DNA of 64,000 nucleotides from Diadophis punctatus similis (lineage: Eukaryota; Chordata; Lepidosauria; Squamata; Dipsadidae). The stretch lies in NCBI GenBank assembly GCA_023053685.1, contig JALIGW010000001.1:230752434-230816433 (forward strand), in the 5' to 3' direction. How positions within the stretch are numbered: the first letter of the stretch is position 1; every line of letters starts with the position of its first letter. This document shows positions 12,771-24,849 of this stretch, piece by piece. The notes below the pieces were generated by a model. That model had not been told where the DNA came from and did not search any database. It saw only the letters and a program-made list of their open reading frames with translations. A program made the translations under genes and the position numbers.

Positions 12771-13005
12771 CAGATGTGTCAAACACGCAGCCCGCAGGCC
12801 GGATCCAGCCCACGATAGGCCCAGAGTTGTCCTGTGGAGCCATCCCAGAGATGGCGAGGGACTAGTCCGTGCCGTCCCAGCCCTGGCCCACCCCGGCCAC
12901 GCCCACCCAGTCACCTGCGATGACCAGGTCATGCCCCCCGTCCCCCAAGGGCAAACAAAATCCTGATATGGCCCCCAATGGGATTAAACAGGTTTGACAT
13001 CCCTG
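12771..13005. mobile_element. Non-autonomous hAT element, family B (CAG..GTGTCAAAC ends)
   Basis: Ends CAGATGTGTCAAAC and GTTTGACATCCCTG. Perfect 8-bp target duplication TTCTAGAT at 12763-12770 and 13006-13013. 235 bp, no coding capacity. A shorter relative is at about 14748-14869. Confidence 0.9.
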
Positions 13006-13013
13006 TTCTAGAT

Positions 13014-14740
13014 CTACCAAAAATAAATAGAAAAAGGTATTGCTCATAAATGCTACTAGAGCAAAAGGCAGAGTAACATATATCAGTCTTCCCCAATCTG
13101 ACACCTCCCTTAAGGTGTGATTTGTATTATTCCCAGATTCTGGGAAGTAGAGAGGTTGTAATCTCACTCATTTGTAAGTTATCCGGTAAGGGGAGAGTGA
13201 TTATTTCCTCCTTTTATTTGGTGGAATTTTTGGAAAATACCTGACTCCATTTGTTCATTTGTTCCTATCAGACAGCTATATCCTTAACGATCATCTGTGG
13301 TTGGCCTGTGTGTCTTCAGTGTGAACTGAAATTGTGGAAATGGTTAGGTGACTCAACTTGCAGTGAAAAATTGGTAATAGTTTCTGTTGTTTTGAAATTC
13401 TACTTCTCATCTTAGTTATATGGAAAAAATTATGGCTCCCTTAAAAACACAGCTCCTAGAATGATGTCACATGGTCTCCTATTTTAAAGGGTGAACTCTG
13501 GAGTTGCCTTCTCATGGTTAGTAATATCCATTTAACATTATGCTAAAGCAGCACTGAGCAGGTATCTGTGGAAAGGGAGCCTTTCATTTATTTTTCATTC
13601 TTGTGTAATCTTTCTTTCTTTCTGCATTCACTTCAGCTTTTAAAAGTTGTTTCAACAGTAGACAGCACAGCTTAGAAGCAGAAGATCAAAGGAAAGGTGG
13701 CATTCTGGAAAGAGAAGTAAGCTTCCCATTGCAAAACTAAATGCACCATCAGCATAAAAACTTAATGAGCAAAATATGGAGCCAGTTTTACTGAAACCGA
13801 TCAGCCATGAGATCATAAATAATGATCTTTCTCTTTCTTGTAAAGACTAAAAAATCTTTCATTTGCAAATTACTTTCTGCTTTAGAGAAAAAAAATTACA
13901 TTCTGCAGAAATCACGCAAGGACAATTTCCTCCCATTTTCAGTTTTTTTTTTAAAAAAAATACTGATAAGCCATCTGCTGAAAATAATTATCCTGTATGC
14001 AGATACTTGATCCATCATTATCTATAAATACTGGAGAACAGATGTCCCTTATTTGAATTATGGATTTTTTTCTTACTCTTTATAAAAAATATTTTTGGCA
14101 GGGGACTGAAATTGTCTGCCACCCAGTTCTATGTGTAATTTATATGTTACAGGGCAGACATTTTAATCCATAGCTGACTTTCAGTGTATTTATGTCAAAT
14201 ATTTTCTGATTTTAATGGTAGCTTAACAGTGAATGAAGATATAGATATAGATATAGATATAGATATATAAAAGCTTTGGAGTATTTATAAATTTGTTAGC
14301 TGCTTTGAAATATCTTTTTGGAAAGAAAATATGTAACTACAATATGTAACTACAAAAAGAATCTTACCCATGTCCCCTGTACTCAGTGGAGGGAGGCATC
14401 AATCTGACCATTCACAGAATGGCCGGATCCATGTGTTCTCTGGGGGAAAAACAGTATTCTTGGAATGTTTTGTGCCTGGAATGCAGGGTTTTGCACATAA
14501 CTAATTTGGTGGTGGGTATTCCTAAGTAAAATATGTAGGCAGCAGCTACATGACTGGTTTTTTTAAAGTTGAGAAATATGAACATCTGTTTAGTTGAAGC
14601 TATATGTACCAGTGAGCAATTCCTCTTGCATGGCACATGCAAATATTTATTCTTGAAGCATGTCACACAGAAAAGGGTACAAGTTGTGTAACACATTCAC
14701 TCTTCTTTCTCTCAGATAAATATCCTTACTTCCTCTAGAA
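13014..14740. other. Intergenic, nothing recognised
   Basis: AT-rich sequence without recognised elements. A small (GATATA)n microsatellite lies at 14241-14269. Confidence 0.4.
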
Positions 14741-14743
14741 TTC

Positions 14744-14869
14744 AGGAGTGTCAAACTCGCGTTGTCACGGTGGCGTCACGTGACGTAGCGGGACTTTTTC
14801 CCCCTTCGCTAAACCGAGCGTGGGCGTGGCCAGCACGTGACACATGCGGGCTGGGAATTTGACAGCCCT
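14744..14869. mobile_element. Short hAT element, family B relative
   Basis: Begins CAGGAGTGTCAAACTC and ends GAATTTGACAGCCCTG, matching the ends of the 12771-13005 copy. The flanking 8-mers are only partly alike (ctagaatt and ctctagat), so the target duplication has decayed or shifted. Confidence 0.65.
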
Positions 14870-14879
14870 GCTCTAGATG

Positions 14880-15978
14880 TTTGGAGACTACATCTTCTAT
14901 AATGCCAGTACTGGCTGAGAATTAGGGGATTTGTACTCCCAACATGTCTTGTTAGCAAGGTAGGACAAGCATGTGTTGGACCTCCGACTCTTGGCACAGT
15001 AAGATTCTCAGCAGATGTTAGAGTAATTGAAACACCCACACCCACACCCCATTATTACTATTGCCTGCCTCTTTGGAGACTTCTGATGCATAAAGTCCTC
15101 ATCTGTATTTTCTGCTTGCCCAGATGGGCTATAATAAACATCAACTTCTGTTTTTATTTCTCCTTTAATTCTTACATCTTTCAACAGGATTTCCAGGGAC
15201 TGATTGCTGAACACCCTCCCTCCCTTTCTGTGTTGGCTTTGTCCCTTTTGAATGCATTGTTATCTTCCAGCGTTCTAATCATGAGTATTAGCTCACCAGG
15301 TTTCAGGATGCCTGTCACATCCTATTTGTTTTCCTGAGTTAGGATCTCTAGTCCTCTCTGTTTATTTTGCATATTCAGTGCATCGGTGTAGAAACATCTG
15401 AGTTTTTAAGTGGCATTGATTACTAGCATCTTTGTTGTAGCGTTTTGCAAAACTTTTGAGGCCCTGCCCTGCCCTCCTGCTTCTCTCTTTGTTTTCTGCT
15501 TTTTTGGCCCCAGTCCTTGGCCACATAATTGGCTTTGGGCTTTCGCCACCCTCCCTTTTTGTTCCTGTTTAATGCCCTCCTGATGAGACTGGTGAAGCGC
15601 CTGCCAAACATTTCCTTCCTAGTTTTTGTAAGATGCATCCCAGGAAATCAGCAAAGGTATCATAGGCTGTTGTTGTAGAATGTTGTAGAGCTCTTCTTCA
15701 TGACACCATCTGCATAGCCAGTTGCTTGGCTTCCGAAATCCTGTTTTTTTATTTTTTAGGCTATAACACTCAACTGGATTGATTGATAAGGAAACTACTT
15801 GTGCTGCCAGTACTTTCCCCTGTCTGCCAAAGGACTCATAATCTCCAGAGATTCTTTCAAGGTTTTTTCTGTTGATGCCATTGAGGAAAGGATATTTGTT
15901 AGAGGGTTTGAACAGTATTGATAGTCTCTTCATCATGTTCTGGATATAGACCCCTGGAAGACCACATCCCTTCCACAA
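14880..15978 (-). pseudogene. CR1 LINE: SGNH-hydrolase-type ORF1 end and ORF2 endonuclease start
   Basis: On the minus strand, about 15400-15978 encodes degraded pieces resembling the esterase (SGNH) domain of CR1 ORF1. These include a GRQGK..AAQVV segment, a NWLCRWCHEE segment and a closing HLTKTRKEMFGRRFTSLIRR, normally preceded by DG. Downstream, about 15008-15214 encodes KGEIKTEVDVYYSPSGQ and an IVIMG stretch, the start of the ORF2 endonuclease (usual form VGVYYRPP..LVLMGDFN). Stops and frameshifts break both frames. The element ends abruptly at about 15980 against a plus-strand LINE. Confidence 0.65.
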
Positions 15979-15984
15979 CGTCAC

Positions 15985-16568
15985 ATCTGTTTTATATATG
16001 CACCGCATATCGGACATAAATACATTAGAAAGTGTCCAGAGATACTTTACAAGAAGAGTCCTCCACTCCTCTACTCGCAACAGAATACCTTACGCAACCA
16101 GACTTGAAATCCTGGGCTTAGAAAGTTTAGAACTATGTTGCCTTCGGCACGACCTAAGCATAGCTCATAAAATTATCTGCTACAACGTCCTTCCTGTCAA
16201 CGACTACTTCAACTTCAACCACAACAATATACGGGCACACAACAGATACAAACTCAAAGTGAACCGCTCCAAACCTGACTGTAGAAAATACGACTTTAGC
16301 AACAGAGTGGTCAATGCCTGGAACTCACTACCTGACTCTGTGATTTCATCACCAAACCCCCAAAACTTTACCCTTAGACTGTCTACTGTTGACCTCACCC
16401 GATTCCTAAGAGGTCAGTAAGGGGTGTGCATAAGTGCACCAGCGTGCCTACCGTCCCTGTCCTAATGTTCTCTCTTATCAGTACCCATCTTATGTTTATA
16501 AACAATGTTATATCTATGTATGTTGCCAACACGTACTTGACAAAATAAATAAAATAAATATATAAATA
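15985..16568 (+). pseudogene. L2/CR1-like LINE, reverse-transcriptase C terminus and 3' end
   Basis: An intact frame (15998-16420, 140 codons) has the C-terminal signature of CR1/L2-group ORF2: LESVQRYFTRRVL, then RLEILGLESLELCCLRHDL, YKLKVNRSKPDCRKYDFSNRVVNAWNSLP. It is followed by a 3' UTR ending in an AATAAATAAAATAAATAT tail, typical for these elements. The 5' part with the catalytic YADD motif is missing, so the copy is 5'-truncated. The frame is unusually well preserved, suggesting a relatively young insertion. Confidence 0.8.
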
Positions 16569-16569
16569 C

Positions 16570-17514
16570 TGTATCTTGGTCCTCTCAACAGCAAATCACC
16601 ACCTCCACAACACACTTCTTTGTTCTCAAGGTGGATGTTAGGTTTCTTCAATCTATAGGAGCCCAAGTATATTCTATAATGTTCTGTGGCATGGCTTGCT
16701 TAAATGATCCGCTTTAGAATTCTAGATGGCTGCTCTAGAAGTCTAGAGGGGCAGCCTGGAGGTCTATATGTCAGACTTATGAGATAGCCAAATCAGGAAA
16801 CTAATTTCACAGGAAGGCAGGAACTATACTTTATTGAGATAAGCTACAGTAACAAAATCTTGCACGTCTGATTGTGCTTTCCTCCCCCGCCACCTTATAT
16901 CTCACAAGCATTCTCTCCTGTGTCTGAGCTGTTTTTTTTCCATTCCCCCCCCCCCATTGTAGAGCAGAGAGATTGGAGAGGAAAGGATTACAAGAGAGTA
17001 AGCAGGCACACAATTGGAGATACACCAAGCTGTTTGCGTAGCAGCGACAGTTTATAGTCAGTGAGCAGCATTTCTTCCCCTTTGACTTTTCTACTTTTTT
17101 TGGTTCCCCTCTTTATTTTCACTCCTCCCTCCTACAAAATGGCCATCCTGCAATTTACATCCTCCACCTTGCCAAATTCTTATTTGTTTTCCATGTTCAT
17201 TCCATGTTCTCCATTTTCTTTCTCCCTGTGAGCCAATGATTCTTTTTATTGATAGCACAGGATCTTTCAGATGACTATTCATAAAGCCACCTCCCACAAC
17301 CTTCATCAGCCTGAGAATTAACCATTTTAAAAACAGAGTCATCAACAACATAGACAGTCTTCATTTACTAACCATTTGTTCAACAACTGTTCAAAGTAAT
17401 GACAATGCTGAAAAGTAACTTTATAGCCATTTATAACCTTCACAGTATTCTTCACATGACTGACTTCACATGATCACAGTCATGTGATCACTATTACAGC
17501 CAGTACACATTGGA
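16570..17514. other. Intergenic with LTR-like or unknown repeat
   Basis: A phrase of about 50 nt at 16960-17010 (agagcagagagattgg...) recurs at 17976-18026, so the two flank the LINE at 17515-17965. They may be parts of one older repeat split by that LINE. No family could be assigned. Confidence 0.35.
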
Positions 17515-17965
17515 CCTAGGTATCTCCGAGACCGCCTGCTGCCACAAACTGCCTCCCATCGACCAGTGCGCTCCCACAGAGAGGGCCTCCTCGGGGTGCC
17601 ATCAGCCAAGCAGTGTAGGCTGGTGACGCCCAGGGGGAGGGCCTTCTCTGTGGGAGCACCCACCCTCTGGAATCAGCTCCCTCCAGACTTAAGAACTATT
17701 CATGACCTGTCCACCTTCCGCCGTGCCCTCAAGACGTATTATTTTTATCAAGCCGGGCTGGCGTGAAAAAGTTTTTGGGGTTTTTTAAAATTTTAAGATT
17801 TTACTAAATTTTAATTGTATTAAATTAGGGCCACATAGAATATTTTCTTTTAAATGTATTTTAATATTTATATTGTATTTTTTACTTGGCTGTTCACCGC
17901 CCTGAGTCCCCTGGAGAAGGGCGGTATATAAATTTAATTAAACTAAACTAAACTAAACTGTTCCT
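17515..17965 (+). mobile_element. CR1/L2-like LINE 3' end
   Basis: A 66-codon frame (17566-17766) carries RAFSVGAPTLWNQLPPDLR..STFRRALKTYYFYQ, the closing motif of this LINE group. It is followed by a UTR with the phrase 'caccgccctgagtcccctggagaagggcggtatataaa' and a TAAACTAAACT tail. Confidence 0.75.
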
Positions 17966-18109
17966 GACTCCCTTTCAGAGCAGAGAGATTGAGAAGAAAG
18001 GGATTGCAAGAGAGTAAACTGCTTGTTCTTCTGCATATTAAAAGCAATGTGATTACATTGGGGGCCTGAGATTGGAAGCCATGGACACAGTAGGCAATCA
18101 GCTTACAGG

Positions 18110-18575
18110 TAGGCCTTAATTGGGACAAGAAAATTCATTTTTAGCAGTATGGTCATTAAATGAGGCATCATGTAACCACACCAGTTTTATGACCTTTTTT
18201 GCCATAGCAACTCACTATGGTTGTTAAGCAAGTCATCACATGACTGTGAATTGTGACCTTCCCTGCCAGCTTCCCCACAGATTTTGCTTGTTGGAAATTG
18301 TTCCCCTGCTTACTTTTAGATGTCAACTGTTCGTTTTAGAGAAGATCAACATAGAAGAAAGCCCACCTATTGGAGTTTCATTATGCCTTTGATAGTGAAA
18401 TGCTGCCAATATTCAGGACATGCTTTTATTCTCCTCCCTTTCCTTGCATTGTTTTATAAGCAGAAAGAAAGAGATTGGGATTGTTGGCATTGGGCAGCCA
18501 GCAGTTTGCCAGCACAGTAGATTCGCTTAACAGAAATTTTGGGCTCAATTGTGGTTGTAAGTCGATGTTTATCTG
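18110..18575. mobile_element. Degenerate snake MITE ('gtaagtcgaggactacctg' family)
   Basis: Contains 'gtcattaaatgaggcatcatgtaacca', 'ggttgttaagcaagtcatcacatgactgtg' and 'ttttgggctcaattgtggttgtaagtcga', the vocabulary of the better preserved copy at 36651-37036. A foreign segment interrupts it at about 18300-18500. Confidence 0.5.
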
Positions 18576-18715
18576 TACTTCACATCTCTATAAATAACTA
18601 TCATCTTTTATATGCTGCATGGAACATTCAAAATTATTTGACTGACAAATGTGCCTTCGTATAATACTAGCAAGAAGGAGTTGCTGTAGGAGTGAGATGG
18701 GTGATCTCTAAATTT

Positions 18716-18749
18716 GAGAGAAAAAGGAAGGAAGGAAGGAAGGAAGGAA

Positions 18750-18787
<38 letters not shown>

Positions 18788-18876
18788 AAAGAAGAAAGAA
18801 AAAAGAAAGAAAGAAAAAGAAGAAAGAAAAGAAAAAGAAAAAAAGAAAAAAGAAAGAAAGAAAAGAAAGAAAGAAA

Positions 18877-18939
<63 letters not shown>
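18716..18939. repeat. 224-nt uninterrupted purine tract, (GGAA)n to (GAAA)n
   Basis: Every base of the plus strand here is A or G. It starts as GGAA repeats and drifts into GAAA repeats with irregular AAAAGAAG phrases in the middle. The open frames through it (Lys/Arg/Glu-only) are artefacts. Confidence 0.95.
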
Positions 18940-20745
18940 CAGTACCTGATTTTATTTCAGATTTGAAACTGGTACAAAAAAAGGACAGCCGTTTTTGATC
19001 AGGGCTGCCAGAGATTGTGTTTTGAATCTAGCTGTTTTAGAATAGTGATGTCAGCATCTGTAATAAGAGGAGGACAAAGATTTATTACTTCAAAAACTAT
19101 TTAGCATACTAATGCAAGGATGTTTAGCCAAACAACTATTTTGCACATTTTTCACTGTTATTAAACAGCTTGTCTTTGTTATCCTGTTTATACTTGATAT
19201 TTTCTGAACTCAGTGTTTACTGTGTCTCCCCTTCTTTCTAATCAGCAGTATGTACATGTTTAATAATTTAAAATCCTTTTTGTTTAAGGTGGAGATATAA
19301 AATGCTTGCCATTTGCATTGGTGCTTAAACAGAAACTAAATAAACTATAATGTATGAAAGCCATTTTATTTTCTATATCCCCTGCATGGTGATTCCAGTC
19401 AAAATCAAGCCAAGGGACGAATGCAAATAATTTCATTTTTGTTGCTGTTAGTTTGGCTTTTGAAATCTTAAAAGTTTGCTGTTTTTTTCCCCTCCATTCA
19501 CTGACCACAGAGGCAGCAAGTATATTTGCATACAGTGGGCATACACGAAGTGGTCACAGTCTGCTATCTGATGTGGTAAACCACTAGTTTCTGCCATTAT
19601 TTGTGCAGTATCCCATCCATAATTATCTATAAAGCTCTATATAGCTCAAGGCGTCTATGAGACTATCTATCCCAAATGCATTCTGCCTGCCCAATTTTAA
19701 TGCCAACTAAAACTGCCCCCTTACACAAGGTATGATGGAAGAGGACTCCAAAATGGGCATTTTCTGTGGGGCTTCTTTTTTATGGGACTGGTTGCCCCCA
19801 GAGGGAAGGTGGTGGTCACTGTCATGGCAGTCTGGAAGTCCTTTAGGACTTGATTAATGTGGAATTGTCGGCATCAGATGTGATTTTAATGTAATATGAG
19901 ATATATTTATGGTTTCCCTTGACTATGTTGCTATTGCTTAAGAAATTTGTAAATAATAAATATCATCCAGATTTAATGCCAAGCTTAGTTTGACATGTGT
20001 GGATGCATCCTCTGGTTTGTTCAGCAAACCATTGTTATAAGAAACAACAGTTAAATGCAAATGAAGAGATTATAGCATCCAAGTGAATCAAGCAGGCAGA
20101 AGCAAGTTGTACTTAGATGCATTGCACACCAAAATAGTGGTAGAATGAGACAAAGCTATTTTTTAATCTGTAAAATGTTGACAGATATGGTTGTGGCGCT
20201 TCATATAAATCATATTTATATGATTATTCTTTTATCTCTGTTGAAAGAGGCAGAGCAAAGAGCTTTTGGTTTAACACTTTTGTGGAAGGCTACAGTTTAA
20301 CAATGGAACAAATATTTTCAAAGCTAAATATTTCATCTTTCACAGTTCCAAGTTGTGTTGAAAAAGATTCCAGCTGGGAAATCTAGAACTTCAATACCAT
20401 ACTAGCCACTGCGTAGGCAATGCTGAGCTAAATAACCAATGGATTAAATCAGCTACTAGACAGCATTTCTATAGATCAGTCGTGAGAAAAGTTGGCAACT
20501 ATACATGATCAACTCTCAGAATTTTCTGGGTAGGAAATTCTGGGAACTGAAGTCCACACAATGAAAAGTTGCCAAGGATGAGAAATGCTGCTATATATAT
20601 TCATGGCAAGGGGATGGAATAACTTGGCAATTTGCTGAGCAATTGATAGGGAACATTAAGTGGTTTTAGTCCAGAGTGTCAGAGAAATCTAGGACCTTTC
20701 CTAGACAGGACATGACAAGATTGTAATTTACAACAATATTCCCAT
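18940..20745. other. Intergenic, mostly unrecognised
   Basis: No coding or terminal-repeat structure seen except a decayed copy of the palindromic short hAT family (20490-20585, 'aattttctgggtaggaaattctgggaactgaagtcc'). Confidence 0.4.
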
Positions 20746-21076
20746 CGGGGTTGGATTCACATAATTTACTTACCGGTTCGTCCAGCAGCACCAAAAATGT
20801 GAGCGCGCGTCATCCACACATGTGCACAACCTCCCACGGCTTGCACTCATGTGCGCGGCTTGAAAACGTGGCAGCACTCAAAGACCACCCTCGGCGTCAG
20901 CGCTGGTGAGCTGAGCTATTGTTTAGCTCAGCTGAGGCGCAGCAAAGGGGAATATAGGACAGGGAACAGTGGGGGCGGGGCCAACCAGAGGTGGTATTTG
21001 CCGGTTCTCCAAACTACTCAAAATTGCCGCTACCGGTACGCCCGAACCGGTCCAAACCAGCTGAATACCACCTCTG
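20746..21076. mobile_element. Non-autonomous hAT element with ACCGGT motifs
   Basis: Begins CGGGGTTGGATTCA and ends TGAATACCACCTCTG, with diverged inverted termini. The flanking 8-mers attcccat (20738-20745) and gttcccat (21077-21084) agree at 7 of 8 positions. It has the 'ggttcgtcc...gaaccggtcc' phrases shared with the elements at 24401 and 39958. Confidence 0.75.
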
Positions 21077-21197
21077 GTTCCCATCCGCTTGTTAGCAGAG
21101 AAATTGAATAACTCTGGTTCCACAAACATATTTGCCCAAATGAGGCTTCAGTAACTATATTTCCTGTCAGCAATTTGCTCCTATAGTGAAGCCAATC

Positions 21198-21746
21198 CAG
21201 GGGCGGGTTCCTAATTTTTTTACTACCACTCTGTGGGCGTGGATTATTTTGTGGGTGTGGCTTGCCAGCCATGTGACCGGGAGGGCATGGCTTGCCGGCC
21301 ATGTGACTGGGTGGGTGTGGCTTCTCAGACTGCTGAAGGGCGGGGAACTGAGATAGGTCCTGCCGCCCATTCCCCCCCCTCAGCAGCTTGAGAAGCCTCG
21401 AACGTGCAAAAATGCCTGGGATCATTACCGCGCGTTCGTGGCTTCTCAGACTGCTGAAGGGAGGGGAATGAAGATAGCTCCTGCCGCCCGTTCTTTCAGC
21501 GTCTCACGCGCTCCCTCAGCCATCCTCCCCTGCTTGGACTCACTGTGGGGTAGGAAGGCAGCGCATGCGCAGTGCCGGAAGCTCGGCTTCCGGGCATGCG
21601 CAGAAGAAATTTTTTTAAAAAAATTAATTTTTTTTTAAAATGGCGGCGCCCAGGCACTGGCAACCGACCGCACCGGTACTGTGACGTCACCAGTGGGCCG
21701 CTACCGGTGCTATAGAGTGGACCGCACCGGTAGGAACCCACCACTG
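21198..21746. mobile_element. Non-autonomous hAT element, family A, inverted copy
   Basis: Ends CAGGGGCGGGTTCCTA and TAGGAACCCACCACTG. Perfect 8-bp duplication AGCCAATC at 21190-21197 and 21747-21754. It is the same family as 11754-12505 but opposite in orientation, with one rather than two copies of the internal unit. Confidence 0.9.
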
Positions 21747-21754
21747 AGCCAATC

Positions 21755-22748
21755 CCATCCCTAAACATTGTTTTAGGGAGATATTTTAGCAGTAGGGAGG
21801 AAGGAATACTTAACTGGCATTACTACAATAAGGGTGAGCCATTTTATGGCAGCCAAAAGCCTCATGTACCAGTTTTGAGGGGAGAACAAACCAGAAGTTT
21901 ATGCCTTTTCATAAAATCTGGTAGTCAGCAAAGGGGCTACCAAACTACTTCTGGTTTTTGAAAATGCATCTAGCATGTGGAAGGGTTAGGCCTGGTTAAT
22001 TTATTCCAGGATTTTGTTCTGTTCTTTTGGGGCATTTAAAAAAACATTTTTGTCTTATCTGAAGGCATGTGCTACCATGCCTTCCTTACCTCAGATGGCA
22101 GAAAACCAAATTGCTGAGTTTTGGTCAGAGAAAATGCTCTGAGGCTGCAAAAATGGGATTTGGATCTAGAGGCTTTCAGTGCCAGAACTCTCCCTTTTCT
22201 ACCTTCATATGCCTCTGCCTGCCTTTTGGGGGGAAAGGAGTGGGTACAATTAGGACAGTTCCTTTAATACAACAGTCTGACAGGGAAAACATATAACATC
22301 TGCTTTCGACAATTCCTGGAATTTACCCAACCTAGTTCAAAGCTATTGCTATCCCAGACTCAATCTATTTTGTACTTACTGCTGCTGTTGTTATACCCTT
22401 CCTGCCCTGCCCACATTGTTATATAATTTATATTTATATAATTTATATTTAACCCAGGTCTAACTCTGGAACTTATTAACCTGCATGCTGAACATAAAAT
22501 GAGGAGTGTTCATTGCTTACTTGCAAAATGACAGATAGTGCAACTGCATTAATGCCTTTATGCAGTTTCATTAGCTACAGAAACTCCCATTTCATTCAAG
22601 ACAACATAGGATGCAAAATAAATAAGATTATATTTAGATTCATACAGGAAAAATTATCACCCCAAAAAACACACACACAGGTTTCCAAGCACAGAATAGA
22701 TTTTATGGCTGGGTTCGTATGCCATGATCATTTAACCTTGAATTATTT

Positions 22749-22750
<2 letters not shown>
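21755..22750. other. Intergenic, nothing recognised
   Basis: No element boundaries or family motifs seen. Confidence 0.35.

Positions 22751-22751
<1 letters not shown>

Positions 22752-22799
<48 letters not shown>
22752..22799. repeat. (CA)n microsatellite
   Basis: About 24 uninterrupted CA units. Confidence 0.95.
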
Positions 22800-22801
<2 letters not shown>

Positions 22802-22914
22802 TTGGTTGGGATCTTATAATATGTTATACTATACACAATGACTTACAAAATACAACGTTTGGGAATGCACAACAGTCCTAGCCAAAACGGAAACAAAACT
22901 GTGATGTTTCATTC

Positions 22915-24165
22915 CATGCAAATCAAATCTTTATTGTCAATGCACAACATGTGTACAATGAAATTGAATTAGCCTCCCTTGGTGCAGCCCCCCCCCCCCG
23001 AAATACAAAATACATCTCAATAACTCAATAAATAAAAGAAAAAGAAATCCCTAAATCCAAATAAGTAATAACTAGCACACATTCCCATACACACACACAC
23101 ACACACATACACATACACACATATAGTGGGGTGTGTGTGTGTGTATGTATGTATGTATGTATGTATGTATGTATGTATGTATGTGTATGTATATGTATAT
23201 ATGTGTGTGTGTGTATACACACGAGATAGATAGATAGATAGATATAGATAGATATCGGGGGGGGTGTATGTGTATATGTATGTATGTATGCATGTGTATA
23301 TGTATATATGTATACATATACACATACATGTATACATATACACATACAGGGAGAGAAAGGCAATACACAATGGGGTAAGAGGCAATAGAAATCGCATTGT
23401 CGTCTGTCAGCATGACTAAGGCAGAAACAATTAAGTCAATTACAGGAGAGAAAAAAGGATGTGGGCCGGTTACGCATGCAAAGTCTAAATTGATAGGCAT
23501 TACATAAAAGCAAGCATCTCTTCTATAGGGATTTTACACTCTGACGAAGTCAACAGGGGTTGACGAAAGCTTAGTAATTTTAATAGTAGTTTTAAATAAA
23601 ATTTTAAACGTTCTGGAGATTGTGAGGGCTATCACTTCTTTATCTATAACTATACCTGGAACTCGCATTTTTAGGATAATTCTTAATGTATATATGTATA
23701 TGTATGTATATATGTTTAAATATATATTGCTGGCCTGCAAGTCTATTCTATTAAACCTAATTGTGGTGTTGTGTTATGTTATGTTCAGAAGTCTGACGGT
23801 GGATAAAAGCTATTTTTCAGCCTATTCGTTCGGCTGGCTATGCTTCTATATCTCCTGCCCGATGGTAGGAGAGTAAAGAAGTGCTGATCAGGGTGTGAAT
23901 CATCCTTGAGGATTTTCCTCACTCTGCTAAGGCAACGGGTCCTGGCGATTTCGTCCAGTGGGGTCAGGGGACAGCCCATAATTTTTTGCGCTGCGTTCAT
24001 CACCCTCTGTAATACCTTTCTGTCCGCGGCTCTCAAGCCAGCATGCCATATCATAACACAATATGTGAGGACGCTTTCTATCATAGACCAGTAAAAGGAA
24101 GTTATCAGTTGTTGTTCCACCTGATTTTTAGTAGCGCTGGTCTGTGGGGCTTCTTCTGTAGCCGA
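22915..24165 (-). pseudogene. Rex/L2-like LINE 3' part with microsatellite-filled 3' UTR
   Basis: The minus strand encodes a well-preserved C-terminal reverse-transcriptase tail (24120-23785, 111 codons): SFYWSMIESVLTYCV, RKVLQRVMNAAQKI, then LLPSGRRYRSI and RTNRLKNSFYP, a motif set typical of fish and reptile Rex/L2-like LINEs. The 3' UTR runs to about 22915, where it ends with the characteristic 'tgtacacatgttgtgcattgacaataaagatt'. Inside the UTR a compound (GT)/(GTAT)/(GATA) microsatellite has expanded (23083-23346). The polymerase core is missing (5' truncation). Confidence 0.75.
23083..23346. repeat. Compound microsatellite (AC, GTAT, GATA, TATG)
   Basis: Series of (CA)n, (GTAT)n, (GATA)n and (ATGTAT)n tracts. 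They create the Tyr/His/Thr- and Ile/Tyr-rich pseudo-ORFs on the minus strand. Confidence 0.9.
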
Positions 24166-24400
24166 GCTAACAAACCAGCTCTACATCCACGCTTCTGTTT
24201 CCGCTCCTTTCGCCGCCATTGACGCCTCCCAGACCTGAAACGATCCATGGAGAACCTGGAGGTCTTGCCATGCAGTTCGGTATGTTATGGGACCTCTGAA
24301 AATTGCTGGTAATACTGGATCGACTTGCAAAACCGATGTTTAGCAACTCTGCACGGGTGTAGACAAGTTTCACCCCATATACTCCACTGTTCATACACAC

Positions 24401-24841
24401 CAGGGGTGAAATCCAGAAGGTTCTGACAGGTTCTGGAGAACCGGTAGCAGAAATTTTGAGTAGTTCGGAGAACCGGTAGTGGACATTTTGAGTAGTTCGG
24501 AGAACCGGCAAATACCACCTCTGGCTGGCCCTAGAGTGGGGTAGGAATGGAGATTTTGCAATATCCTTCCTCCAGGAGTGGGGAGGGAATGGGGATTTTG
24601 CAGTATCCTTCCCCTGGAGTGGGGAGGGAATGGGGATTTTGCAGTATCCTTCCCCCAGGAGTGGGGAGGGAATGGGGATTTTGCAATATCCTTCCCCTGG
24701 AGTGGGGAGGGAATGGGGATTTTGCAGTATCCTTCCCCTGGAGTGGGGTGGGAATGGAGATTTTGCAGTATCCTTCCTCTACCATGCCCACCAAGCCACG
24801 CCCACAGAACCGGTAGTAAAAAAAATTGGATTTCACCACTG
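24401..24841. mobile_element. Non-autonomous hAT element carrying a 42-bp minisatellite, copy 1
   Basis: Ends CAGGGGTGAAATCCA and TGGATTTCACCACTG. Perfect 8-bp duplication ATACACAC at 24393-24400 and 24842-24849. Between ACCGGT-containing flanks lies a tandem array of about six 42-bp units (about 24535-24778, 'gggattttgcagtatccttcc' core). Because 42 is divisible by three and the unit lacks stops, open frames run across it on both strands without being genes. Confidence 0.92.
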
Positions 24842-24849
24842 ATACACAC

